This document shows positions 34,698-42,296 of a DNA stretch of 64,000 bases, piece by piece (the first letter of the stretch is position 1; every line of letters starts with the position of its first letter). The notes under the pieces were generated by a model. The model saw only the letters and a list, made by a program, of their open reading frames with translations. It made no database searches and was not told the origin of the DNA. The position numbers were made by a program, and so were the translations under genes. The stretch spans positions 62,001-126,000 of the forward strand of contig CALUNA010000001.1 in the NCBI GenBank assembly GCA_944321895.1, given 5' to 3'. This stretch comes from an uncultured Bacteroidales bacterium (lineage in GTDB: Bacteria; Bacteroidota; Bacteroidia; Bacteroidales; Paludibacteraceae).

Positions 34698-35972
34698 ATG
34701 AACGATTTATTAGCTATTATTCTTCTTATTCTGCTGAATGGAATATTTGCCATGTCGGAGATGGCGCTTATTTCAGCCAAGAAAGTCAAACTTCAAAAAC
34801 AAAGTGACAAAGGCAACCGATCGGCGCGCGTTGCACTGAAACTTGCCGAACAACCCGACAAGTTTCTTTCTACCATACAGATAGGTATCACGCTCATCGG
34901 TATTCTGACCGGTATATTTTCCAGTGACATGCTTGCCAGAGATTTTGGCGATTTTCTGATTTCCAAGGGTTTGAAAGCCTCCTATGCCTATCAGCTGGCT
35001 CAGGGAATTATTGTTGTGTGCGTGACTTACCTGTCCATTGTGTTGGGTGAACTTGTGCCCAAACGGATTGGCTTGAATATGGCTGACCGTGCTGCACGCA
35101 CCGTGTCCATTCCCATGTATGTACTGTCCATTATTGCAACGCCTTTTGTCTGGATTCTGTCTAAAAGTACGGGACTGCTGGTGCGTCTGTTCGGGCTGCA
35201 GGCGGAGGAGAATCAGGTAACAGAAGAAGAAATAAAAACACTTATTGAAGAAGGGACGGCGTCGGGAGTCGTGCAGGAAGTGGAACAGGATATTGTGGAG
35301 CGTACTTTCATGTTGGGCGATATGGATATCAAATCCATTATGACACGCCGCCAGGATATCGTAAGCCTGAAAGCAGACCTGCCCTACCGGGAAGTTGCCC
35401 GTGTAATTTGCGAAACGCCTTTTGAGGTTTATCCGGTGGAGGACCCTGACAACGGGCAGATCATAGGCTCCATGTCACTGAAGAATTTTGCGCAGTTGTC
35501 GTTGGACCAGACAAAATTTCCGCGCGATGTAATGAATACACCTGTGTTTTTTCCGGAAAACATGTCGGTTTACCGTGCCCTCGATTCCATGAAGGAACGT
35601 AATCAGAACCGTGCTTTCGTTTGCGATGAGTTCGGTATGTTTGTTGGCATTATTACATTGCGCGATATTCTGGAAGCTCTTGTCGGCACGGTGTCGGAAG
35701 CAAACCGCAATGACATTGTGCAGCGTTCCGAAAATGAATGGTATGTAGATGGACAGTGTCCTTTCCATGATTTTCTGCTCTATTTTGACATAGAAGATGT
35801 AGATGCAGCACAGTACAACACCTTGAGCGGCCTTGTGCTTGATCAGATGGAATGCATTCCGAAAGAGGGCGATTTTATCCAGTGGCAAGGCTGGCGCATA
35901 GAGATAGCCGACATGGATGGCGTTCGCATAGACAAACTGCTTGTTACCAAAGAACCTGCTCCGGCAAACTGA
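34698..35972 (+). CDS. HlyC/CorC (CNNM-type) membrane protein with CBS domains
   Basis: 424 residues from MNDLLAIILLILLNGIFAMS. The DUF21 membrane domain has about four segments (1-25, 60-80, 100-125, 130-150) and contains the family motif EMALISAKK. It is followed by two CBS domains (about 210-335: MTRRQDIVSLKAD, VDYP-like VYPVEDPDNGQIIG, FVCDEFGMFVGIITLRDILE) and a CorC_HlyC C-terminal domain (GQCPFHDFLLYFDIED...DGVRIDKLLV). The family exports magnesium or is linked to Mg/Co tolerance; the 'hemolysin' name is historical. Inner membrane. It is monocistronic and converges with the NAD synthetase gene 11 bases away. Confidence 0.9.
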   Translation: MNDLLAIILLILLNGIFAMSEMALISAKKVKLQKQSDKGNRSARVALKLAEQPDKFLSTIQIGITLIGILTGIFSSDMLARDFGDFLISKGLKASYAYQLAQGIIVVCVTYLSIVLGELVPKRIGLNMADRAARTVSIPMYVLSIIATPFVWILSKSTGLLVRLFGLQAEENQVTEEEIKTLIEEGTASGVVQEVEQDIVERTFMLGDMDIKSIMTRRQDIVSLKADLPYREVARVICETPFEVYPVEDPDNGQIIGSMSLKNFAQLSLDQTKFPRDVMNTPVFFPENMSVYRALDSMKERNQNRAFVCDEFGMFVGIITLRDILEALVGTVSEANRNDIVQRSENEWYVDGQCPFHDFLLYFDIEDVDAAQYNTLSGLVLDQMECIPKEGDFIQWQGWRIEIADMDGVRIDKLLVTKEPAPAN

Positions 35973-35983
35973 TTGTCTGATTG

Positions 35984-37879
35984 TCAGAACGGAATATCGG
36001 GCATGCAGGCATCGCTGGGCATGCGCCAGTCACCGCGTGGCGACAAGTTGATGGAGCCGACTTTCGGTCCGTCAGGCATGCAGGAACGTTTGAACTGTTG
36101 CTGATAGAAGCGGCGCATGAATGTGCGCAACCATTTGCTTATGACCTCATCGGTGTAGATACCGTCAAATGCCTGACGGGCCAGAAAAAGAATCTTTTCC
36201 GGCGTGAAACCGAAACGTATGAAGTAGTACAGAAAGAAGTCGTGTAGTTCGTAGGGTCCGACCAGATCTTCCGTTTTCTGGGCAATGTTCCCCTTGTCAT
36301 CTGCCGGAAGCAACTCGGGACTGACGGGTGTGTCAAGCACATCGAACAGGATTCGCTTCGATGTGTCGTCCAGTTGCAGGGCTGCCGTCTGCACAAGATA
36401 GCGTACCAGTGTTTTGGGTATGCCAGCATTTACACCGTACATGCTCATCTGGTCACCGTTGTAGGTAGCCCAGCCAAGGGCAAGCTCAGACAAGTCACCC
36501 GTGCCGATTACCAGCCCGTTCTGTTGGTTGGCTACATCCATCAGTATCTGCGTGCGTTCACGCGCCTGCGTGTTTTCATAAGTTACATCGTGTTTGGCAG
36601 GGTCGTGTCCGATGGCCTCGAAGTGTTGCAGGCAGGCTTCCTTTATGGATATTTCGCGGGAGTTGATGCCCAATGCTTTCATTAAATCCACTGCGTTGCG
36701 GTAGGTACGTCCCGTGGTGCCGAATCCCGGCATGGTGATACCTGTTACGCGTTGGCGGTCATAGCCGAGGATATCGGCTGTTTTTACGCAGACGAGCAGT
36801 GCCAGTGTGGAATCCAATCCGCCGGAAATACCAATGACAACTGTCTTTGCCTGTGTGTGTTGCCACCTTTTGGCGAGTCCGGCTACTTGTATGCTGAAAA
36901 TCTCGTTGCAACTTTGTTGCCGGTCCGTTTCACGGGGCACGAACGGTTCGCGTCCGAAGATGCGGTGCAGGGAAGCGTCCGGAGGAAGCACCGGCATATC
37001 CAGTTCCACTGTCCGGTAGTTTCCTTGCCGGTCGGCAAAGAAGTTCGTGTTGCGTATGCGGTCGGCCGTTAGGCGTTCCACATCAATTTCGTTTATCAAT
37101 AGTCTGGAGCCGGATGTAAACCGTTCGCTTTCGGCGAGCAGGCATCCGTTTTCGGCAATGAACGCGCTGCCGCCGAACACTAGGTCGGTAGTCGATTCGC
37201 CTGTTCCGGCCGATGCATATACATAGCCGGCATGGCAACGTGCCGACTGTTGGCTGATTAATTGCTTTCGGTAGGTGTTTTTGCCAATGGCCTCGTTGCT
37301 GGCAGACAGGTTGAACAGCAGTTCCGCGCCTTGCATGGCCAGTTGGCTGCTTGGCGGGACGGGTGCCCATAAATCTTCACATATTTCAACGCCAAAACTG
37401 CAGTATGGTGTACGGAAGAGCAGGTCTGTTCCGAACGGAACTTCGTTGTCCATGAAACGGACAGTCGTCTCCGGTGCGGTACGCCCGGGAACAAACCAGC
37501 GTTTTTCATAAAATTCACCGCTGTTCGGGATATGTGTTTTCGGTACAAAGCCTTGTACGTGTCCGTCTTGTATGATTGCGGCTACATTGTAGAGCCTTCC
37601 GTTAAGTAGCAGGGGGAGCCCTGCAATGGTTATCAGCGGCATGGAAGCCGTATGGTAGCATATTTGTTCCAATGCAGTCAATGCATCGTGTTGCAGGCGC
37701 CGTGTGAAAAACAAGTCGGCACAAGTATAGCCGGTCAGGCTTAATTCAGGAAAACAGATTGCCTGCACGCCGGCATCTGATGCTTTGGAAATAAGTGAGC
37801 ATATTTCTGTTGCATTGAAACTGCAATCGGCAACTTTTATTTGCGGGGTTGCCGCCGCTACACGTATAAAACCGTACAT
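35984..37879 (-). CDS. nadE: Glutamine-dependent NAD+ synthetase
   Basis: 631 residues. Makes NAD+ from nicotinic acid adenine dinucleotide and ATP, taking ammonia from glutamine. The N-terminal nitrilase-type glutaminase has the triad Glu45 (CFPELSLTGY), Lys114 (FVPKTHIPNSGEFYE) and Cys167 (FGVEICEDLW). The C-terminal synthetase has the ATP pyrophosphatase loop VIGISGGLDSTLALL and GTGDLSELALGWATYNGDQM. The end matches the long bacterial class (KVGSINLSPRGDWRMPSDA). Start at MYGFIRVAAATPQIKVADC fits the family. A leftward -7 box CAAAGATA (37949-37956) is 70 bases upstream, next to the rightward tRNA promoter. Confidence 0.96.
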   Translation of the reverse strand: MYGFIRVAAATPQIKVADCSFNATEICSLISKASDAGVQAICFPELSLTGYTCADLFFTRRLQHDALTALEQICYHTASMPLITIAGLPLLLNGRLYNVAAIIQDGHVQGFVPKTHIPNSGEFYEKRWFVPGRTAPETTVRFMDNEVPFGTDLLFRTPYCSFGVEICEDLWAPVPPSSQLAMQGAELLFNLSASNEAIGKNTYRKQLISQQSARCHAGYVYASAGTGESTTDLVFGGSAFIAENGCLLAESERFTSGSRLLINEIDVERLTADRIRNTNFFADRQGNYRTVELDMPVLPPDASLHRIFGREPFVPRETDRQQSCNEIFSIQVAGLAKRWQHTQAKTVVIGISGGLDSTLALLVCVKTADILGYDRQRVTGITMPGFGTTGRTYRNAVDLMKALGINSREISIKEACLQHFEAIGHDPAKHDVTYENTQARERTQILMDVANQQNGLVIGTGDLSELALGWATYNGDQMSMYGVNAGIPKTLVRYLVQTAALQLDDTSKRILFDVLDTPVSPELLPADDKGNIAQKTEDLVGPYELHDFFLYYFIRFGFTPEKILFLARQAFDGIYTDEVISKWLRTFMRRFYQQQFKRSCMPDGPKVGSINLSPRGDWRMPSDACMPDIPF

Positions 37880-37944
37880 ATTGCAAATTTTGTGTTTGTT
37901 TTATCCATAAAAAAGCACGAATGGAGAAATTAATCGTGCAAGGA

Positions 37945-37977
37945 TTTGCAAAGATAGCATTTTTTTTATTACTTTTG
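37945..37977 (+). promoter_or_regulatory. tRNA-Glu promoter overlapping the nadE promoter
   Basis: TTTG (37945-37948), 21 bases, then TACTTTTG (37970-37977) point right toward the tRNA. CAAAGATA (37949-37956) inside it is the leftward -7 box for nadE, so the two promoters interleave. Confidence 0.6.
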
Positions 37978-38008
37978 CAGCCGGTTCGGATTTACTCCGG
38001 ACGAACAA

Positions 38009-38081
38009 GGTGCATTCGTCTAGTGGCCTAGGACGCTGGCCTCTCACGCCGGAAACCCGGGTTCGATTCCCGGACGCACTA
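38009..38081 (+). tRNA. tRNA-Glu (anticodon CUC)
   Basis: 73 nt cloverleaf: acceptor 38009-38015 / 38074-38080, D arm 38018-38034 (GTC...GAC), anticodon arm 38036-38052 with CTC at 38043-38045, variable loop of 4, T arm CCGGG-TTCGATT-CCCGG (38057-38073), discriminator A at 38081. CCA is not encoded. The acceptor stem has a G-U at pair 1 and an A-C mismatch at pair 6. A strong terminator hairpin follows. Confidence 0.93.
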
Positions 38082-38086
38082 CAAAA

Positions 38087-38124
38087 AACAAGGGCGACTC
38101 AGTTTTGGGTCGCCCTTGTTTTTA
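38087..38124. terminator. Bidirectional terminator between tRNA-Glu and rplI
   Basis: A perfect 12-bp stem (AACAAGGGCGAC at 38087-38098 with 38109-38120) has a 10-nt loop, an A run before and a T run after. It ends the tRNA rightward and the ribosomal protein operon leftward. Confidence 0.9.
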
Positions 38125-38142
38125 TCGGTTCTGCCTCAAGTT

Positions 38143-38586
38143 TTATTCGGCTACAACTTCAAATGCCACTTCAACGGAAACTTCCTTGTGCGGTTTTACG
38201 GTACAAGTGTATTTGCCGATTTCTTTCACCGGTTCTTTCAGTGAAATGATTTTGCGGTCGATTTGGAATCCGGCTTTTTCGAACGCTTCGGCCAGTTGGA
38301 TAGGGCCTACGGCACCGAAAATTTTTCCGGTCGAGCTTGTTTTGGCTCCTACGGTCAGTGAAACACCTTCCAGCTTGCCGGCCAATTCGATGGCTGCATT
38401 CTTGATGGCTTCCAATTTGTGGGCGCGTTGTTTCAAATCTTCTGCCAACATTTTGCGGGCCGATTCGGTGGCAACAACGGCTTTTTTCTGAGGAATCAGA
38501 TAGTTTCTTCCGTAACCATCGCGTACTTTCACGATGTCGTTCTTGTAACCCAGGTTGATTACATCTTCTTTCAAAATAACTTCCAT
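38143..38586 (-). CDS. rplI: 50S ribosomal protein L9
   Basis: 147 residues, normal length. The N-terminal RNA-binding domain is MEVILKEDVINLGYKNDIVK then GYGRNYLIPQKKAV (signature of L9), joined by a long helix (ARKMLAEDLKQRAHKLEAIK) to the C-terminal domain (KTSSTGKIFGAVGPIQLAEA, KEIGKYTCTVKPHKEVSVEV). L9 binds 23S rRNA domain V and limits frameshifting. It is the last gene of the rpsF-rpsR-rplI operon, 15 bases after rpsR, and ends at a strong shared terminator. No oddities. Confidence 0.98.
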   Translation of the reverse strand: MEVILKEDVINLGYKNDIVKVRDGYGRNYLIPQKKAVVATESARKMLAEDLKQRAHKLEAIKNAAIELAGKLEGVSLTVGAKTSSTGKIFGAVGPIQLAEAFEKAGFQIDRKIISLKEPVKEIGKYTCTVKPHKEVSVEVAFEVVAE

Positions 38587-38601
38587 ACTATTTCCTCCTT
38601 T

Positions 38602-38874
38602 TTATTTCATCAAATCGGTTACATAAGGAAGCAAAGCCAAGTGGCGTGCTCTTTTAACTGCTTGGGCAACTTTGCGTTGATATTTCAACGAAGTGCCGGT
38701 CAGACGGCGCGGCAGTATCTTGCCTTGCTCGTTCAGGAATTTTTTCAGGAATTCAGGATCCTTGTAGTCAATATACTTGATTCCGCTTTTTTTGAAACGG
38801 CAGTATTTTTTCTTTTTCGTATCTACAGCCTGCGGTGTCAGATAACGGATGTCTTGTTGTTGTGCGGTTGCCAT
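38602..38874 (-). CDS. rpsR: 30S ribosomal protein S18
   Basis: 90 residues. S18 binds with S6 to the central domain of 16S rRNA. The core is conserved: [55 protein letters not shown] short N-terminal extension ([20 protein letters not shown]) precedes it. Three bases separate it from the rpsF stop, so translation is probably coupled with S6, its assembly partner. It lies in the standard rpsF-rpsR-rplI order. No zinc-binding cysteines are seen. Confidence 0.98.
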   Translation of the reverse strand: MATAQQQDIRYLTPQAVDTKKKKYCRFKKSGIKYIDYKDPEFLKKFLNEQGKILPRRLTGTSLKYQRKVAQAVKRARHLALLPYVTDLMK

Positions 38875-38877
38875 AGT

Positions 38878-39228
38878 TTAGTCCTCCTTCTTTTGTTCAG
38901 ATTTGACATGTTTTCTCTTTTCGGCATACTCGTATGCGTATTTGTCCAGACGGAAAGTCAGGAAACGCAGGATACGTTCGTCACGACGATAAGCCGTTTC
39001 CAAGGTAGCGATAACGCTCGGTTCGGCATCAAATTGCAACAAGGCATAGAAACCCGTCGATTTCTTTTGGATGGGGTAGGCCAGTTTGCGCAAGCCCCAC
39101 TCTTCTTCGTTCAGGATGGTTGCGCCGTTATCAACCAGAAGAGTCTTGAATTTTGCTACTGCTTCCTTCATCTGTACGTCAGATAAAACGGGAGTCAAAA
39201 TGAAAGCAGTTTCATAATGGTTTAACAT
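38878..39228 (-). CDS. rpsF: 30S ribosomal protein S6
   Basis: 116 residues. Ferredoxin-like fold: [80 protein letters not shown], then a basic tail. S6 assembles with S18 on 16S rRNA. It is the first gene of the operon, with a good promoter at 39282-39312 and a leader of about 45 nt. In several bacteria S6-S18 represses its own message through a leader structure; no such structure is obvious here. Confidence 0.98.
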   Translation of the reverse strand: MLNHYETAFILTPVLSDVQMKEAVAKFKTLLVDNGATILNEEEWGLRKLAYPIQKKSTGFYALLQFDAEPSVIATLETAYRRDERILRFLTFRLDKYAYEYAEKRKHVKSEQKKED

Positions 39229-39281
39229 ACTGTTTTTTGCTTTAAAATGTTATTGTTAATAAATTGATTTTTTAGCGGGCG

Positions 39282-39312
39282 CAAAGATAAAGCAAATATT
39301 CGGATTGTGCAA
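39282..39312 (-). promoter_or_regulatory. rpsF operon promoter
   Basis: Leftward TATCTTTG (39282-39289) with TTG at 39310-39312, a 20-base spacer. A close match to the Bacteroidota housekeeping consensus. Confidence 0.65.
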
Positions 39313-39490
39313 GATTTTGTTTTGTTATGTGGAACTGCTCCATGTCCAACCGGCTGCCATCGTTCGTTATTTATGGCGCAGAACGAGTGTCAAATAATTG
39401 GCAGATATGTTTGGTGTGCAATTCCTGGGGGCAGTTTGTCGTGTGGCGATATTGTCCGCCAGTTTGTTGGGGTCTGTAAATTCTCTTGAC

Positions 39491-39508
39491 AGAAACTGTA
39501 AAGTTTCT
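39491..39508. promoter_or_regulatory. Palindromic site upstream of the export operon
   Basis: AGAAACT-GTAA-AGTTTCT is a perfect dyad about 54 bases upstream of the TATTTTTG box and 104 bases before the tolC start. Position and symmetry fit an activator or repressor site; the sigma-54 response regulator encoded at 56433 is an obvious candidate ligand, but that is a guess. Confidence 0.4.
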
Positions 39509-39611
39509 TTACGCTTTTGATAACCGACGTGAATTGTAATTAACTGGAAATTAATTGTTTGTATTTTTGGCACATAAACTGACGAACCGGTTGGAAATAT
39601 TTGAACAAGAT

Positions 39612-40970
39612 ATGAAAAAGTCAGTATTGATTGGATTTATTGCAGCTGTGCTTGTCAGTGCGGGCGCACGTGCGGAACAACGTGTATATTCGCTGAAAGA
39701 CTGTATGCGTTACGCAGTGGACAATTCCACGGACATGAAGGTGCAGGCTGCCAACATGGATGATGACCGGATTGCGCGTCGTGACGCCATTCTGGCGGCA
39801 TTCACACCGTCGGTCAGCGGTGCGGCGCACGCCTATTCCAACTTCGGCCGCGCCATTGACCCTGAAACGAACACCTACGTTTCCATCGCTTCGTTCAACA
39901 ATGCCTATTCGGTGTCGGCCGGGATTGACCTGTTCAACGGCTTTTCGGCTGTGAATAATCTGAAAATAACCAAAATGGCACGCGACATGGGCTTCAGCGA
40001 ACGGCAGCAGACGGAAGATAAAATCTGCCTGGCCACCATGGAGGCCTATTACAACGTGGTCTATTACACGCAACTGGCCAAGATACTGGAATCGCAGGTC
40101 CAGACGGCTTCCGATGCCTTGCATCTGGCCAAGAGGCAGGAGGAGCTTGGGCAGAAAGGTTATGCGGATGTGGTCCAGATGGAAGCTGACCTGGCGGACA
40201 GGGAATATCAGCGGCAAACCGCAGAGAACAGCTTGCTCGATGCTTACATCACGCTGAAAGACATTATGTTCTGGCCGATAGACGAGGAATTGCTCATAGA
40301 CGATTCGTTTGCCGAAGATACGGTCGAAGTCGATTTGTCGGACAGCAGCGATGTGACGGCCGAAATTACGGAGCAAGCCAAGCAATGGTTGCCGGAGGCG
40401 TTTATTGCCAAAGGCAACATGGACAATGCGTTGCGTGAACTGCGTACGGCCAAATGGCAGCTTGCGCCTTCGTTGCACCTGTATGCTGGATGGTCGTCAA
40501 GTTACTACACCTATCCCGGGCAGCCGGATTATGTGACAACGCCTTTCTGGAAACAGATTTCTGGCAACAGCGGCGAGTATGTCCAGCTGACACTGAGCAT
40601 TCCGGTGTTCGACCGGCTTTCGCGCTATTCCACGATAGCCCGCAAAAAAAATGAATGGAAACGTTACGAGGCTGAATATGACCGCACCATGCGGAATGTG
40701 GAAGCCGAGGTGAAACGCGCCGTGCAGGACCGCAACGGGGCATCGGCGGCTTATGTGCAGGCCGAACGGCGTGCTGCCGTGCAGGAAGAGGCTTTCCGCC
40801 TGAACGCGAAGAAATTTGAACAGGGGCTGATTTCGTCCATCGAATACAAAACCGCTTCGAACGATTACCTGAACGCCAAGGCCGAACGCCTGAACGCCCT
40901 GTTGAAGTATTATTTGAAAAAACGGGTGGTTACCTATTACAGCGGAATACCATATATGAATCAGGAATAA
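39612..40970 (+). CDS. TolC-family outer-membrane efflux protein
   Basis: 452 residues from MKKSVLIGFIAAVLVSAGAR, a signal peptide; the frame is open to 39555 but lacks a signal there. The mature protein begins EQRVYSLKDCMRYAVDNSTD, the usual TolC-family N-terminus, and shows two long helical hairpin repeats (about 150-235 and 360-445: ILESQVQTASDALHLAKRQE; VQEEAFRLNAKKFEQGLISS), each followed by a beta strand pair (IDLFNGFSAVNNL; LSIPVFDRLSRY). TolC forms the outer-membrane exit duct of tripartite efflux systems. First gene of an eight-gene run; the adaptor starts 13 bases later. Whether the substrate is a drug, peptide or lipid cannot be read. Confidence 0.92.
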   Translation: MKKSVLIGFIAAVLVSAGARAEQRVYSLKDCMRYAVDNSTDMKVQAANMDDDRIARRDAILAAFTPSVSGAAHAYSNFGRAIDPETNTYVSIASFNNAYSVSAGIDLFNGFSAVNNLKITKMARDMGFSERQQTEDKICLATMEAYYNVVYYTQLAKILESQVQTASDALHLAKRQEELGQKGYADVVQMEADLADREYQRQTAENSLLDAYITLKDIMFWPIDEELLIDDSFAEDTVEVDLSDSSDVTAEITEQAKQWLPEAFIAKGNMDNALRELRTAKWQLAPSLHLYAGWSSSYYTYPGQPDYVTTPFWKQISGNSGEYVQLTLSIPVFDRLSRYSTIARKKNEWKRYEAEYDRTMRNVEAEVKRAVQDRNGASAAYVQAERRAAVQEEAFRLNAKKFEQGLISSIEYKTASNDYLNAKAERLNALLKYYLKKRVVTYYSGIPYMNQE

Positions 40971-40983
40971 AATCAGAAAAACT

Positions 40984-42240
40984 ATGGATAGGATTATTGA
41001 AAAGAAAAAGGGAATTGCAAGGGCATTCACGAAAAAGGCATTGCCGTATTGGGGCGGCGGCGTGTTGTTGGTTTTTATTGTCTGGCTGATTTTCATGGAC
41101 AACGTTTCCACACTGCGCGTGGACAGAAACATGCTTGTTACCGGCGAGGTGATGAAAAGCGAGTTCAGCGACTATATCCGCGTGAGCGGGCAGGTGCAGC
41201 CCATGACGACCATTCAAATCAGTCCGCTGGAAGGCGGTGTCGTGCAGGAAATACGGATTGAAGAAGGCAGCCAGGTGAAAAAAGGCGATGTCATTTTGTG
41301 CCTGAGCAACGAAAACCTCGATTTGCAGATACTGAATTCCGAGGCCGAACTGGCCGAGAAAGAGAACATTTTGCGCAACACGATGATTTCCATGGAACAG
41401 CAAAAACTCAGCGTGCAGCAGGACAGGCTGCAGCTGGAAATGGAAGTGCGCCGCACCAGTCGTGCCTACGAGCAGCAAAAAAGCCTTTACGAAGAAAAGC
41501 TGATTGCCCGCGAAGAATGGCTGAAAGCGCAAGAGGATTACGAGCTTGCCGCGGACAAACTGCAGCTGGTCAGGAACCGCGAGGTGCAGGACAGCCTGTA
41601 CCGCACCGTGCAGATTGAGCAAATGGAAGAGAGCCTGCGCAACATGCGGCTGAACATGCAAATGATACGCAAACGCAAGGAAAACCTGACCATTAAGGCG
41701 CCGATTGACGGGGAACTTGGTTTGCTGGATGTCGTGTTGGGACAGTCCGTGCAGTCGGGTGCGAAAATCGGGCAAATCAACGACCTGACCAGCTACAAGA
41801 TAGAAGCGCAGATAGATGAACATTACATCGACCGCGTGCAGCCCGGCCTTGATGCCACTTTTGAACGGCAAAACGAATCCTATGGCGCGGTCATCCGCAA
41901 GGTATATCCCGAAGTGCGCAACGGCAAGTTCAAGGCCGACTTCAAATTTTCCGGCGTCCAGCCGGAAAATATCCGTACCGGCCAGACCTATTACATGAAC
42001 CTGCAACTCGGCCAGCCGGAAGAAGCCGTTATCATTCCGCGCGGTACGTTCTACCAGAACACGGGCGGCAAATGGATTTACGTCATCAGTCCTGACGGTA
42101 CGCGCGCGACCCGCCGCGAGATACGCATCGGGCGGCAGAACCCGCAGTATTACGAAGTGCTCGAAGGCCTCGAACCCGGCGAGAAAGTCATTATTTCCGG
42201 TTATGGCAATTTCGGGGAAAACGAAGTGTTGGTGTTTTAA
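40984..42240 (+). CDS. HlyD/MacA-type periplasmic adaptor
   Basis: 418 residues. A single membrane segment near residues 24-38 (GGGVLLVFIVWLIFM) anchors it in the inner membrane. A lipoyl half-motif (ISPLEGGVVQEIRIEEGSQV) is followed by a long alpha-helical hairpin (about 115-230, rich in E, Q, R; ENILRNTMISMEQQKLSVQQ), the second lipoyl half (IKAPIDGELGLLDVVLGQSV), a beta-barrel domain (IEAQIDEHYIDRVQPGLDAT) and a membrane-proximal end (ISPDGTRATRREIRIGRQNP). The adaptor links an inner-membrane ABC permease with TolC. It is in one run with tolC (13 bases before) and the permeases (56 bases after). Confidence 0.92.
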   Translation: MDRIIEKKKGIARAFTKKALPYWGGGVLLVFIVWLIFMDNVSTLRVDRNMLVTGEVMKSEFSDYIRVSGQVQPMTTIQISPLEGGVVQEIRIEEGSQVKKGDVILCLSNENLDLQILNSEAELAEKENILRNTMISMEQQKLSVQQDRLQLEMEVRRTSRAYEQQKSLYEEKLIAREEWLKAQEDYELAADKLQLVRNREVQDSLYRTVQIEQMEESLRNMRLNMQMIRKRKENLTIKAPIDGELGLLDVVLGQSVQSGAKIGQINDLTSYKIEAQIDEHYIDRVQPGLDATFERQNESYGAVIRKVYPEVRNGKFKADFKFSGVQPENIRTGQTYYMNLQLGQPEEAVIIPRGTFYQNTGGKWIYVISPDGTRATRREIRIGRQNPQYYEVLEGLEPGEKVIISGYGNFGENEVLVF

Positions 42241-42296
42241 AGGACTGGTTTTCAAGAATAAAACAGGAAAGCGAATAAATCAAAAAACGAATTTAT

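Larger units (their letters stand above)
39229..39611. other. Intergenic region between rpsF and tolC
   Basis: 383 bases without a supportable gene. It holds the leftward rpsF promoter (39282-39312), a perfect 7-bp inverted repeat with a 4-nt centre (39491-39508, AGAAACT...AGTTTCT) 104 bases upstream of the tolC start, and a TATTTTTG box (39562-39569) followed directly by GCAC so that TTGGCAC (39567-39573) overlaps it. That heptamer is the -24 half of a sigma-54 promoter, but the -12 half (CTGAC in place of TTGCA) does not fit. Confidence 0.45.
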
